From positions 1,254,029 through 1,318,028 of the forward strand of contig CH003018.1 of NCBI GenBank assembly GCA_000149265.1: a stretch of DNA of 64,000 nt. Direction: 5' to 3'. Positions within the stretch are counted from its first letter, which is position 1. Each line of letters opens with the position of its first letter. Shown in pieces: positions 41,701 through 52,400 of the stretch. The notes under the pieces were generated by a model, which saw only the letters and a program-made list of their open reading frames with translations, was not told the DNA's origin and did no database searches. This DNA comes from Ciona savignyi (Eukaryota > Chordata > Ascidiacea > Phlebobranchia > Cionidae). A program made the position numbers and the translations under genes.

Positions 41701-44700
41701 ATATAGCCACCCACATCCTCTGTTAAAATAGTCTCAGATCTTAGATGTTGGATTTAGTTGTTCGTATCTCAGTTGATACTTTCTGTTTTTTCCATACTTT
41801 TTATTTTTGTTAACCCTCAATGTAGAAATGTAAGGCTCTAATAATTGTGTATTATTTGCATTGTAAGCTTAGTTTAACATAAAAGATGTAAACATTGATT
41901 ACAGTACAAAGGAATCATGAATGTGGACGCAAAATTCAAGGTCTTCGGAAAACCATCAGAAAATGCAGCTTCATTTATGAGTGCAAAACCTGAGAGTTGG
42001 TGGAAGCTAAAAAAGAGATTGAGGTCACGACTTTCTAATGCAGGAATTCTCTCAACAGTAAAAGATTTAAAACGTTAGTGTCAACACTTCCTTTTAATCA
42101 TCATTTTGGTGGTTTGGTGTGCCATTCTTTCTTTATCATTTTGATGGTTTGGTGTGCCATTCTTAGATATGTATATTATTTGTTATATATTTGTAAAGTG
42201 TATTTTATAATGAAATTTATATTTTATATTGTGCATATAAAATAATGGCATTGGGAGTTTCTGTGACAATATATACACATTCATTTAAAAATAATTTTCA
42301 GGCAACAAAAGATTTGAGCATGCAATAAAAAGAGGATTACGACGGAAATATGTAGCCACCACAGTGCCACCAGTTAAACGAGAAGGTTGTAATGTTTGAT
42401 TCATTGATTGATCCTGATTCGATTGCTCTGCTGTTATGGTTTTATCCTACATGTGTATACTGGCAATGCAAATTAACAGTTAATTCTGAGTTACATTTGT
42501 ACTCAAGGCCTCAAGGGACCTTATTTAAATATGACAGTATTGTGTCGAAAGGCCTACGACCTTGTAATAATGTCCCCGGCATCTACTTTAATTGTATCTT
42601 TTGCATCAATCTCAAAACTGAAATTTTATAAAAAAAATATTTGCAGCTGAACCATGCACATGTGACACGGTGCTTACAAGAGAGCTAAGTTTGGAAAACC
42701 CTTCAAAAGTCTGCTATTGTGAATCATCTTGTATTACTGGAAAAAACACAGTGTATGGGGGGTTAAATGACATCTTTGCTATTTTCACTCCAGTTTGTGC
42801 ATCAGCCTTTTATGCTGGAGTAATACCGGTATGTTATATATACAATTCTGTTTTTTAAGTGGTTCGTTATGGCATACATTAATCACAAATAAATCCTTTC
42901 TATGATTCACTCACACAATCTTTCATTGTATATATGTTACTGTGTATTGATATAAACTGTAGATATTCACAATCTAGATTGCATTCAGACAGTATTATTT
43001 AGCTTCCAATAGGTATTTTTTGTAGTTTAACACGACAATTAATGTTTAAAGGAAGAAGGTGGTGTAGTTGAGGCTTTGTTTACTGGAAGGCAAGAGGTGA
43101 AGCCTGGAAACCAAACCATTCCAGAGTTTACGTCTGAAAGTGTTCCGTTTGTACCGAGAAACCATAACTCTGCAAGGTAGATTGAAAAGTTGATAATTAG
43201 ATCTTAGTCTTCAAAGAAGCTAAGGACTTTATTAAGGTTGCAAAATGTAGAAGTTAGAATCTCAAAGAAAATTGTTTTAACATTCGTAAATAAATGCATT
43301 GGTCAGATAAAGTCAGTCACTAATTTTGTACATACCAGGTTGCTGTTTAAATGCTTGACATGATCTTGGTTAATGCTTTGAACATATGTACAAATAGATA
43401 CCAGTATTTATTTTTATCTTCAAGGTCTGATAAGCTGGATCTGTATAACACAGCCCACGGGTACACAGTTATCTATTATTATACTTATCCACAGTCTCTA
43501 CCGCTAAATGGTAGGTGTAATTCCTAAGTGATATCACTTATGTTACCAATTCCCCCAAACTTAAAGATCAATCATGCAATTAGCTGTGGTACAAAGATTT
43601 ACTCATACAAAACAGTTAGATTTAAGTTATGCCATAAAGCTAATATTATATCTCATATAATAAACATTTAAGTCTTACCAACAGATTATTAATTTTGGTT
43701 TAACTGATTAACCATTATGGTATGCTCGGTGGTTTGTAAAATATGATCATCAAAGGGTAATTGTTACATCAGGTTAACAATAATGTTTTCATTTCTAGCA
43801 TTGGGAAGTTTGATAATTCCAACTGAACCACCACCTCCACCAAATTATGAAGGATCAGGGTTTTCCCCAATGCCCCCGAGCACAAACCCCTTCCTGAAAA
43901 CCACAATGCCAGCCAGCACATCAAAGGCAGCTGCAGGTTTTGCTGTCCAGTTTGACGAAGGTGATGAAGAGGAAGGTATAAAGTCACCCACACTGAAGAA
44001 GGCCTATGGCAACCCACCAATCGTGCTGCATTTGCATATTAAAGACATTGACAAGCGGGTTATGAAATACAGGTTATGAAGTGTTTTAGAAATTTTCAGT
44101 TAACTGTTAAACTAATTATAAGTAAATTCACTTTTTTATGCCAAATAATTTTAGTCATGCATTAAACTTAAGCACCAATAAACACAGCTCATTTAACAAT
44201 GTTAGCAGGTTACCTACTACTGCCACTACATATACCATTTATTATACATTAAAGTTAAGTTGTGGATTTAGATACAGCAGATCCAATAGACTACTATACT
44301 AGATATACCTAGTGGGACAAAGCACTTAGCTAATATCGCCTTAACCTAGTAGATTAATGGATACTATTATAACCAAAGGAAAGTCAAAATTATACACAAC
44401 AAACTGTCATACCTCAGTGAACACGACTGTTGGCATAAGGTAATTTGATGGTAACCCATATAATAATGTTACTTTACTTAATAGTGAGGTAATCTGTTAT
44501 ATACCTCTCCAAGGTTTTCCCATTTACGGGGTTAAAACATAAAAACCCTATCCTATATTGTGCTTCTGTTGAAACTTTGAAAGTGATGCATAGTAACCAA
44601 ATATTTAAAATTTACAAAAGTTGACCTTGATACCAGTTGACTTAATTTAAATAAAATTGATGCAGAAATGCAGCATGAAAATAAGTTCTACCAAATGGAA

Positions 44701-47675
44701 TGCGCAACTGTAGCGAATGACATCACAATGAGCGGCAAAAATTTGACCCAATTACCACAACAGAAGTGTCATAAAAATCAATATAATGTGAAAACTAACA
44801 AAATCTTTTTTTAGTTTTATATACCAATTTTATGCATGCTTTTTTGAAAACTGTAGGTTATTAAAATTCGGGGTTATGATATTCAAGGTTAAGAATACAG
44901 TGGTATATAAATAAAAAACAAGTTTATATTTTCACTTTACGAGAACCACACTCTTTACACTTGTTTGTATAATAGCAAAAATCCTGTTTTTTTACACCAA
45001 ATTATTTTACAGCCAGATCATATTCAGTGCCAGGCGGTTTCATATTTTAGAAGATTTTGGACGAAAGTTGAATCCCATGGTAGAAATATGTTAATTCTTA
45101 TAATCATCAGTCTTGTAAACCGAAATTTATTTCAAGGTAAGGAACAAGTTAGTGATGATTGGATTCCAAGGCATCACCATTGATTTCGTCCAATTCCACA
45201 AAGTGGGTGATGAGATTGGATTTGCAGGTGGTTTTGCTATCAAGGGAAACCTAAGAGCATTGGCACAGGTGTTTATTAATTAATATTTAATAGTTCTACT
45301 GATAATAAAATAAAAAGTGTGGCCACCTGACCGAAATCAAGCAAGTTTAATCCTATCATGCTGAGTACTTTTATTGTGATACTTTGCAAAGTTTTAAAGA
45401 TAACATGAATTTCTTGTATCTTTCAATGTTGAAGTTTCACTATCACCCCAAAGAATAGAAATACCTAATCCTACCAATGTAATGTAGTAAGGACTGTCTT
45501 ACACTTTATTATGCAAGCATGCACCTAAATTAGGTTTATAACGATAAACAGTTGTGTAAGTATATATAATTTAAAGATGTCTAAATTTATTGTTGTTTAA
45601 AGGAATTTGAAGGGTTCGCCAGGTAATATGGTAGTACTTGTGTCTATTGTTTGACACTAAATCTGGCCTGACAATTCTCAAGCCAACGATACTCAGTTAA
45701 AACACTGAAGGTTCTTTTAATCTTGATTATAGGCTGACACAATAAAATTTACAACGCTTAACCAATTTAATTTTGCTTCTGGTCTCGTTAGACGATTTTT
45801 GTATACTTATTTGATTAAAAATGTTTTGGTATGGACGGATACATGCACGAAAAAGGCTGAACTTGTGCAAACATAAGCTGATGACTTAAACTTCATTATA
45901 TCTGGCCCGGACTCATCATAGATTGGGATGATTGCACAGTCAATACTTAATTGTCTGGAGAAAAAGGCCATAAACATCACCTTTGCTTTGCACCTGCTTA
46001 TGGTCCTTTTTCTCCACAACGTCTCGCTTAGCTTATTAAAGGAAGCTAAGTATCTTGGTGTCATCTTAGACAAAAAGTTGGCTTGGAAGAATCACCCTAC
46101 AAGTTGTGTCAAAAAGGCAACTGCTGCTCTAGCACAATGCCGAAGAGCAGTTGGCCATGGGGTTACAGCCAAAAATTATGATGTGGATTTACTGTCAAAT
46201 CACCCATCCTAACCTAAACTTTATTGATGTCAGTCTGCTAACATACCAGCGCAATATTCTGGACAACCTCCGCAAGGTTTAGAGATTGCCCTGCCTATGC
46301 ATTAATGCTGCCTTCAAAGTCACCTCCACAACAGCAATAATAATGCTACTTAACCATAAATAATAATAAAAACAAACGTCTTATCGTCCGAGATTTCTTG
46401 GTCATTGGAAGGGGTCTGGTTATTCAGTTTGCCACAGAAAAAGTCACATTGACATTTGCAACCAAGCAATGGAATCCACCTTCTGTCATTACCAGTTGTT
46501 TGCATTTCCTGCACTCTCTAACTGAAATGACACTTCGTGGTTTAATGACCGTGACAGTATCACTCCACCCACACACCTATCGCAGCTTATGTTTTACAGT
46601 AATGGGTCACGGTTTGATGGATTGGCTGGTACAGACATATTTATTAAATCTAATGGGTATGATTACAAATCCAATTTCACACTCCAGGAGCTTACCCTCA
46701 GTTTTCATAACGAGAATCTTTACAACGGCCGTTTTCCCATTTTGTCGAAAAAATTCGGTAAATTATGTATTGTTCTAATTGTCTCCATATTTCAGACAAT
46801 CAGACAATTGGAAGCAACGGAGGCAAAAGGTGGATCCCCGTGGAAAGCAATGGAATCAATTGGAAAAGTGATCAACAAGAGATGTAAGTAACAAGTCATG
46901 TATTTTACCTTCTATATGTTGCATGGCTACTTACCTTAAATATAGTACAAATATGGGACCGTTGCAATTCCATTGCTATAAATGAACCAGAAATGACGCA
47001 AAAATCAACGGTATGTTGTCAAAACACCCCCGATTATTGTGAGTGGTAAACATTACGTGGTTTAAGTCAGTTGACGAATTAGTCATAGTGTTTGAGTTTT
47101 ATTATTATTTATAGCGCCAGTACCGTCTTCCTCCAAGTGTAGCTTTAAGTACGGGAATAAATTATCCAAAATTTGTCGCGTTGCGTTGGTTCTCCATCAA
47201 ATCATGGCCTTCAAACCTTCTTTTTATAATATAGGGTCTATAGTGTTCTAGGTTGTCCAAGATTAGGACTCTCGTTTAGCTGTAGTAATTATTTATTTCA
47301 TCAATTGGAGATGTTCACTAGGTGACATAGTTTGGTAGTTCGTTTGGTTAGCTCAATTGCTAAAGGTCCAAAGCAGCCGAAATGTCGTAAAACTATACTC
47401 GCTAGACTTGTTGGACATTGCCTGAATCCAGTAGATTAATGGGTTGAACTTAAACTTAAAGAACGCCTCAATCATACACAACACTCCTTTATAACTCCGG
47501 GAATCCGATGGAGGAAATTATATAATCTCACGGTTATCTTTTCCAATTCGCGTTTATAAAACAGGAACCTGCTGTAACGTTAAATATTTATATACTGTGA
47601 TACATCTTATTTAACATTTATTGGTATCTAGACAGCAAAGATTTGACAGAAACATTGGAAGGTGAAGATTCATAG
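38735..47675 (+). CDS. Single-pass membrane protein with SEA-like and LCCL-like modules (unnamed)
   Basis: I do not recognise this gene as a known orthologue. Thirteen exons close in frame to 573 aa: 38735-38855, 40009-40110, 40849-41009, 41097-41255, 41905-42073, 42302-42385, 42647-42828, 43052-43176, 43425-43510, 43799-44072, 45142-45268, 46796-46883, 47632-47675. There is an acidic N-terminus of about 50 residues, no signal peptide, then a helix at about 55-75 (IVAIAAGCIIVAGVVLMILG), suggesting type II topology. Residues about 80-200 resemble SEA domains (YNDLKSPDSRNL, VKDVEIYALMPTG, MNVDAKFKVFG); a basic stretch follows. Residues about 266-395 resemble LCCL domains (CDTVL, VYGG, TPVCASAFYAGVIPEEGG). 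A Pro-rich and acidic linker (PTEPPPPPN, DEGDEEEG) and a C-terminal region of about 85 residues (KLVMIGFQGITIDF) match nothing I know. Exon calls are strong; domain names are inference. Confidence 0.75.
40428..40650 (+). repeat. Dispersed repeat, copies 2 and 3
   Basis: Two copies of a block containing GGGACCCATGCGTTTATGC then TTGCAGAAACAAA, at about 40428-40520 and 40584-40650, lie in an intron of the SEA/LCCL gene. A third, more diverged copy is at 952-1073. Similarity extends beyond the core in copy 2 (AATGTTGGATAACATGG against AATGTTAGATAGCAGG). Confidence 0.6.
42100..42165 (+). repeat. Tandem duplication, 35-bp period, 2 copies
   Basis: ATCATTTTGGTGGTTTGG then TGTGCCATTCTT at 42100 is repeated at 42135 with one substitution. 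It lies in the intron after exon 41905-42073, close behind the donor site. Confidence 0.85.
45780..46740 (+). pseudogene. Decayed LINE fragment (reverse transcriptase and RNase H)
   Basis: In the intron 45269-46795 of the SEA/LCCL gene, broken frames carry a YADD-like box with its Tyr codon changed to a stop (ADDLNFIISGPD, about 45878), then AKYLGVILDKKLAWK (about 46046), a pattern of the RT thumb region of non-LTR retroelements. About 550 bases later is FYSNGSRFDGLAG, an RNase H start. The order RT then RNase H suggests the I or related LINE clades. Frameshifts and stops rule out activity. Sense is the same as the host gene. Confidence 0.65.
47340..47510 (+). mobile_element. SINE fragment
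   Basis: GACATTGCCTGAATCCAGTA and ATTAATGGGTT match the body of the SINE family best seen at 59145-59375, in plus orientation. The head is diverged. It lies in the last intron of the SEA/LCCL gene. Confidence 0.55.
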
Positions 47676-47732
47676 AGTGTTACATATACACAAGAACACG
47701 TTGTTTTATAACTTTTAGTTGCGTTTGGAGTT

Positions 47733-47738
47733 AATAAA
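47733..47738 (+). terminator. Candidate poly(A) signal of the SEA/LCCL gene
   Basis: AATAAA lies 58 bases after the TAG stop at 47673-47675, giving a short 3' UTR. Confidence 0.55.
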
Positions 47739-47819
47739 ACTATAAACTATACGTGTGATTTTGTGTGTTGGCTGGCGATAAAGAGGTAAGTGAGATAGGA
47801 TTGCGAGACGTCCGACAGA

Positions 47820-47900
47820 TTACTCTGGTGGTTTAGTGCGTTGCCTTTCAGCCGAAGGGTTGTAGATACGAAATGTTCGCTAGCGACGGGGATAAACGTG
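47820..47900 (+). mobile_element. SINE fragment with tRNA-like head
   Basis: GGTGGTTTAGTGCGTTGCC and AGCCGAAGGGTTGTAGATACG are A-box and B-box-like parts of the SINE head. They are followed directly by GGGGATAAACGTGAATAT, the 3' tail of the family, so the middle is deleted. Confidence 0.6.
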
Positions 47901-48164
47901 AATATTATATTCTAGAGATTGCATGTTAGAATTCTGTCTCTATTTATAGGAAAGTGGAAGAACCATTAGATTACCTTGTCCCGTCATGTCACGAATAAAC
48001 TGTTGTATGTTAAATATAGTTCTAAGGCCTGTATTATTTAATATCACTATTACATTATTTGTGTCTAGCCAAGTTGTGGTTTTGTTTATTTTATTTTTTG
48101 CGACGACAGTGGGTAAAACACGTCTAAAAACCAATCAAATATTAAAGTTTCGGTATAGTTGGAC

Positions 48165-48265
48165 GTGGTCGCTAAACCGATTTTGATTCGACAAACTTCC
48201 AACCGAAAAGTTGTAGGTTCGAAACTTGTCGCTAGCGAGTCGGTTGTGTCCTTGAGCAAGACACT
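48165..48265 (+). mobile_element. SINE head, interrupted by a hAT-like element
   Basis: The tRNA-like head (GGTCGCTAAACCG, then GTTGTAGGTTCGAAACTTG) is followed by GGTTGTGTCCTTGAGCAAG and ACACTTT. In the other copies the next bases are ACGGACATTGCC; here sequence of the adjoining hAT-like element begins instead. Confidence 0.65.
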
Positions 48266-48565
48266 TTGGCCAAACTACGGCCCGCGGGTCAATTCCAGCC
48301 CGCCGAGTCTTTTATTTCGGCTCGCCTGAAGTTATTGACTTATTGTAAAAAATGATTGACTAAATAGTGATGTCACAGCTAAATTTCTGCTTCACTTGAC
48401 GCCAACAATGCTTTCTAGTTTTAACCAATACTGTACTGTATTTCTTAGTTTAGTGTTTTTATCAACATTGACAAACTATATGTGAGTGGCGGCTGACTGA
48501 CTTTTGCCCGCCAGTCTAAGAATAAAATATTTTTGGCCCGTGATTCAAAAATATCCCACGCCTGG
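48266..48565. mobile_element. hAT-like non-autonomous element
   Basis: The left end carries GGCCAAACTACGGCCCGCGG, a signature of many hAT/Charlie-type elements. The right end, read in reverse, begins CAGGCGTGGGATA and includes CGGGCCAAAAA. About 300 bp without coding capacity. It appears to be inserted in a SINE. Confidence 0.6.
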
Positions 48566-48584
48566 TATACACCGTTCTTACCAA

Positions 48585-48657
48585 TGACCTGACGACCGTG
48601 CATACCTGTCACCAGTGTGACGCAGAATCAAAACGGAGTGGAATAAAAATGTTTCGT
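48585..48657 (+). repeat. Dispersed repeat block shared with 57440-57503
   Basis: TGACGACCGTGCATACCTGT, CACCAGTGTGACGCA and AACGGAGTGGAATAAAAATG match, with substitutions, the segment at 57440-57503. At the second site it runs directly into SINE body sequence, so it may be part of a longer composite SINE. Confidence 0.55.
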
Positions 48658-49431
48658 ATACAACCCATAATTATAATCCATTATTACCACAAGAGTATGG
48701 TAGGATAATTAAATTCAACATACATCGATAAGGAATATACAAACAAAAAATGTCGCGACGAACTATATCTATCTTTAACCCTTTATCGAGAGATCCCCCC
48801 AAATTTGATCCTACCCAAAAACTCTGCTTTACATCAAAACGGAAGCAAAATGACCAATTTCATAACGTTGTAGAGGCGTTTGCTAATATATATTAAATAT
48901 GCAGTAGCAAATTCAGAGGAATGCCGCAAGAATTCCCAACATATCCGGAAAATTTGACGACAATTTTAGTACAACGGCCGTTTTCCCACATTTTGTCGCC
49001 GATGTTCTTTGGTTTTTTATATTTTAAGCATGGAAAGGACTATTAACTTAAAATTGTAAAGAAAGTTGACAAATTATAATATAAAACTAAACAGTAATAA
49101 GAAAAACACACAAGCAAGGTTAAACGTTTTATTTATATATGCAGTGATCAGCATCTTGGTAAGTTTATTAGTTGATTAGATATTTTGGTTGTTCGTGTGC
49201 GCGCTAAATATATATATGCCTAAAGCGGCTCGCATATATAAAACTAAGAAGCAGTAAAAACGCAAAATTATGGTCGTTAAAACGGATCTATTATTGTCAA
49301 ATTGATTCATTTAACGTAGGTATAGCCGGACGAGGCAGCCAACCCTAATAAGTAATCAAAACATGCAAATTTAAAAAAACATTAGGTGTTGAAACTTTAA
49401 TAACGTGACGTGTGTTGATTCGAAAGATAAT

Positions 49432-52400
49432 TTAGCCTTTGTACATTCGGCGCACGAAAAATATCCACCATATTTTAACCGCGCGCTCTGTAGTGTGTAC
49501 GCCGTCCAGTATGGTACAGTCCGTATCGTTGCGGTTGCTGTCTGCGGCATGTTGAACACCACCTCCATCGACATGCATTGGAATAAGCCTCAGTGCACGC
49601 ACGTTTATAGTTGAGTTGTCCACACTCCACTTGGTAGTTTGATTTTGTCCAGTAAAATGCTGACATCGCCGGACTACAGTTGTATGTTGTGGGCATTTGT
49701 CTTCTACACGCATAACGGTAAGTTGAAACAAACGCTCTGTGGTACATGGATCGACACAGCCCGATGTTCTGCTTACCGTCGACTGTTTAAATTAAAGTTT
49801 TGTTGGTTTTAATAGACTATAGTTATAATAAGGATAGTAAGTTTTGTGTTTCCATCTCCGGCCCAATACAAACAACGATGCAAATGTAGAGATACTGGAA
49901 GGATTTTAACTAGACTACTGCTATCCACCTTTACAAATAGGATGGGTAAGATAGGTATAGGATATTCAAGTTTATCCCCTTGCGTGGGAAAACGTAGGGG
50001 GTTAACACACGGGCAATCGTCAGATCACCTCGCGCCCATCGTCGGGTTACCGGAGCTATTGCAGTTTGTTGTGTAGGATTCACACGTTTCTTCAATTTAG
50101 TAGAACCCATTAATCCGCTAGGTTCGGGCAAATACCCAAGGACACAACCGACTAGCTAGCGACCAGTTTCGAACCTGCAACCCTTCGAAACCAACTAAAC
50201 CACTAGTCTAATCTGTCGGACATAGCATCAATCAAATGGTTTGTATTTAATGAGTTTGTGATTATTGCTCTACGTAAAGTAATGGCCAAAAACTTGTTAT
50301 TAACATAATCCAACATTCGGAAATGTGCATTATATCTGAACTTACCTGGAGTAGTGGGTGGCGGGGCTGTAGTGCGGGGAAGGAGCGTTGGGATAACTGG
50401 TCGTATTGTAAGCAGATTAACTGTAGCTATGTTTGAAGGGGCGGCGAGGTTGCCGCCATCATCTGCAGTACGGACCGAATACGACACCCTAATGTTATCA
50501 AGCGGTCATTAGGGATTTTGTCAATATTGAAACATGCCATCCTAATTTGGCATTTACAAATTAAATAATGGAACCAAGTTTATTGTAGTAGAATTGAACT
50601 TCAACTATGTCTGTGTATACATAGCTATACATATATATATATCGAAATGTGATTATATTGAAATAAATTATTGAACCTTGTTAAATTTGCTGAATGTGAG
50701 ATGTTTGGAGGTTTAACCAACATGGACTCGTGCGAGCCAGCTTGTTTTGGTTGTATCGGGGCACTGACCAAAAGTTCGGCTTCACTTACTTCTGTCTGCT
50801 CGTCAAACGCAGTCAACAGATTTTGCGAGTTGTTCAAAGTATACCTGATCTCATACGATGATGCTATGACGGAGCAAAACGGTGTTCTTACTATAAAAAG
50901 TACGGACACACCATAGTTAACTAACCAGTGCCGGAATCAAAATCGTCTCCCGGAGCTGTAAATGTAACAAGTAGTGGGGAAGTGACGTTTGACGCGACGG
51001 TTTGTTGCACTTTTAAATCGGTGATAGTGCCTGGAGGATTCACATCCACATCAGGATCAGTTACCAATCTGCATAACATATATTAAAAGATTAAGATCGT
51101 GCTATTGAGGACCACACTAAAAGGGGGACGAAAATAGGAAAAGGCTCGCTAAGTACAGATGTGTGGCCTATTGGTAAACGCGACCGATACTTATAACAAT
51201 GTTTAATAACAAACGGTCGTGGTGACCAATCTTGGGTTTGAAATGTAGCCCCGTCAAAAAGAATAAAACTGCTTTTGCACTTGTCCCAACATTAATTCAA
51301 ACCGCGGAACTAACACTATAAATGTAATCTGTCTTTCTGTTGCTTTTGCTATTCTCGTTGGAAAGTTTTGTAACAACAGTCGATAAAAGTCTCACTCGAT
51401 CTCCACCACATATATTTAAGTACACATTTATTTTATGTATTACCTGTCTTCAGTCGCTTGTCCTGAGTATTAAGTGTGGATAAAGATAATGATAAGCAAA
51501 CGTACAGGATTAATATAAAGCAACATTATATGTGTTTTTATTTCGAGAAAAAGACTTACCCGACAGAGGAAAAACTTTGACTGGTGACGATTCGAGTAAA
51601 GCTTCCAATATCTGTTGTATCTACAACCTCAGCAGCATCACCAGCAGTTTCATCTGGGTTCTTATTTAATATCACCGTGCCTGGTAATACGAGACGGTCG
51701 TCAATCATATATCAAAGAACTTTTTGGTAATGTCGAGTTAAAACCGTCCTTTTGTATATAATTCTAAAATAATAAAAATAAAATCGTTCTTGGGTATACA
51801 ATCCGGTAGATATATCGGTATATGTATCTGTTTTAAAAATAAGTCGGTATATGTATAAGTCCCGTTAACCATTTGGTCACATCGCCGTACCGGAATTTGC
51901 TACTTATAATTGCAGTGTATCACAAAAGGACACCACTCAGTTACCATTGCGTGGTATACATCCAATCGTTAAAAGTTTTAAACCTACGTGAATGGACACA
52001 CCAATTTAAAACAAATAAATGCTATCAGTTAAAGATAAGGAACCAATTCGGCATACTAAATATTTGTTTTACCATTTGTATGCACGTATCCGACTTTGTA
52101 AGCGGCGCTTTTTCCAAAATGTATGTTTTCACTTTTTCGTTCTCCTGGAGACCCAGAAGCAAGAACCTTTATGAATATAGAGAAAAAAACAAGTAAATTA
52201 CTATAAATATATAGTGTGAAAGCGACAGATAAAAGCAAATATATGTATCTGGCTAACAAATCCTACACAAATTTATTCCAAATAATTTCTGTTGTCAACA
52301 GCAGTATTGAATTTATTTTAAACAAGTCTTCCTGGACACTATACGCCACAATAAAAATACAGTTGTTGCTTTAGATTTAGACCGAGATTTTTTAAAAGTT

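Larger units (their letters stand above)
47676..49431. other. Convergent intergenic region filled with repeats
   Basis: After the SEA/LCCL gene stop there is a candidate poly(A) signal AATAAA at 47733-47738. A SINE fragment (47820-47900), a second SINE head (48165-48265) interrupted by a hAT-like element (48266-48565), and a further repeat block (48585-48657) shared with 57440-57503 follow. The last 700 bases before the CLCA stop show nothing recognisable except AT-rich sequence. Confidence 0.6.

Noticed and set aside
46398..46778. Independent 126-codon gene in the SEA/LCCL intron
   Set aside because: It overlaps a LINE RNase H remnant in a shifted frame and has no gene structure.
49405..49614. 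Plus-strand frame starting [15 protein letters not shown]
   Set aside because: It is antisense to the last CLCA exon, which joins in correct phase on the minus strand.
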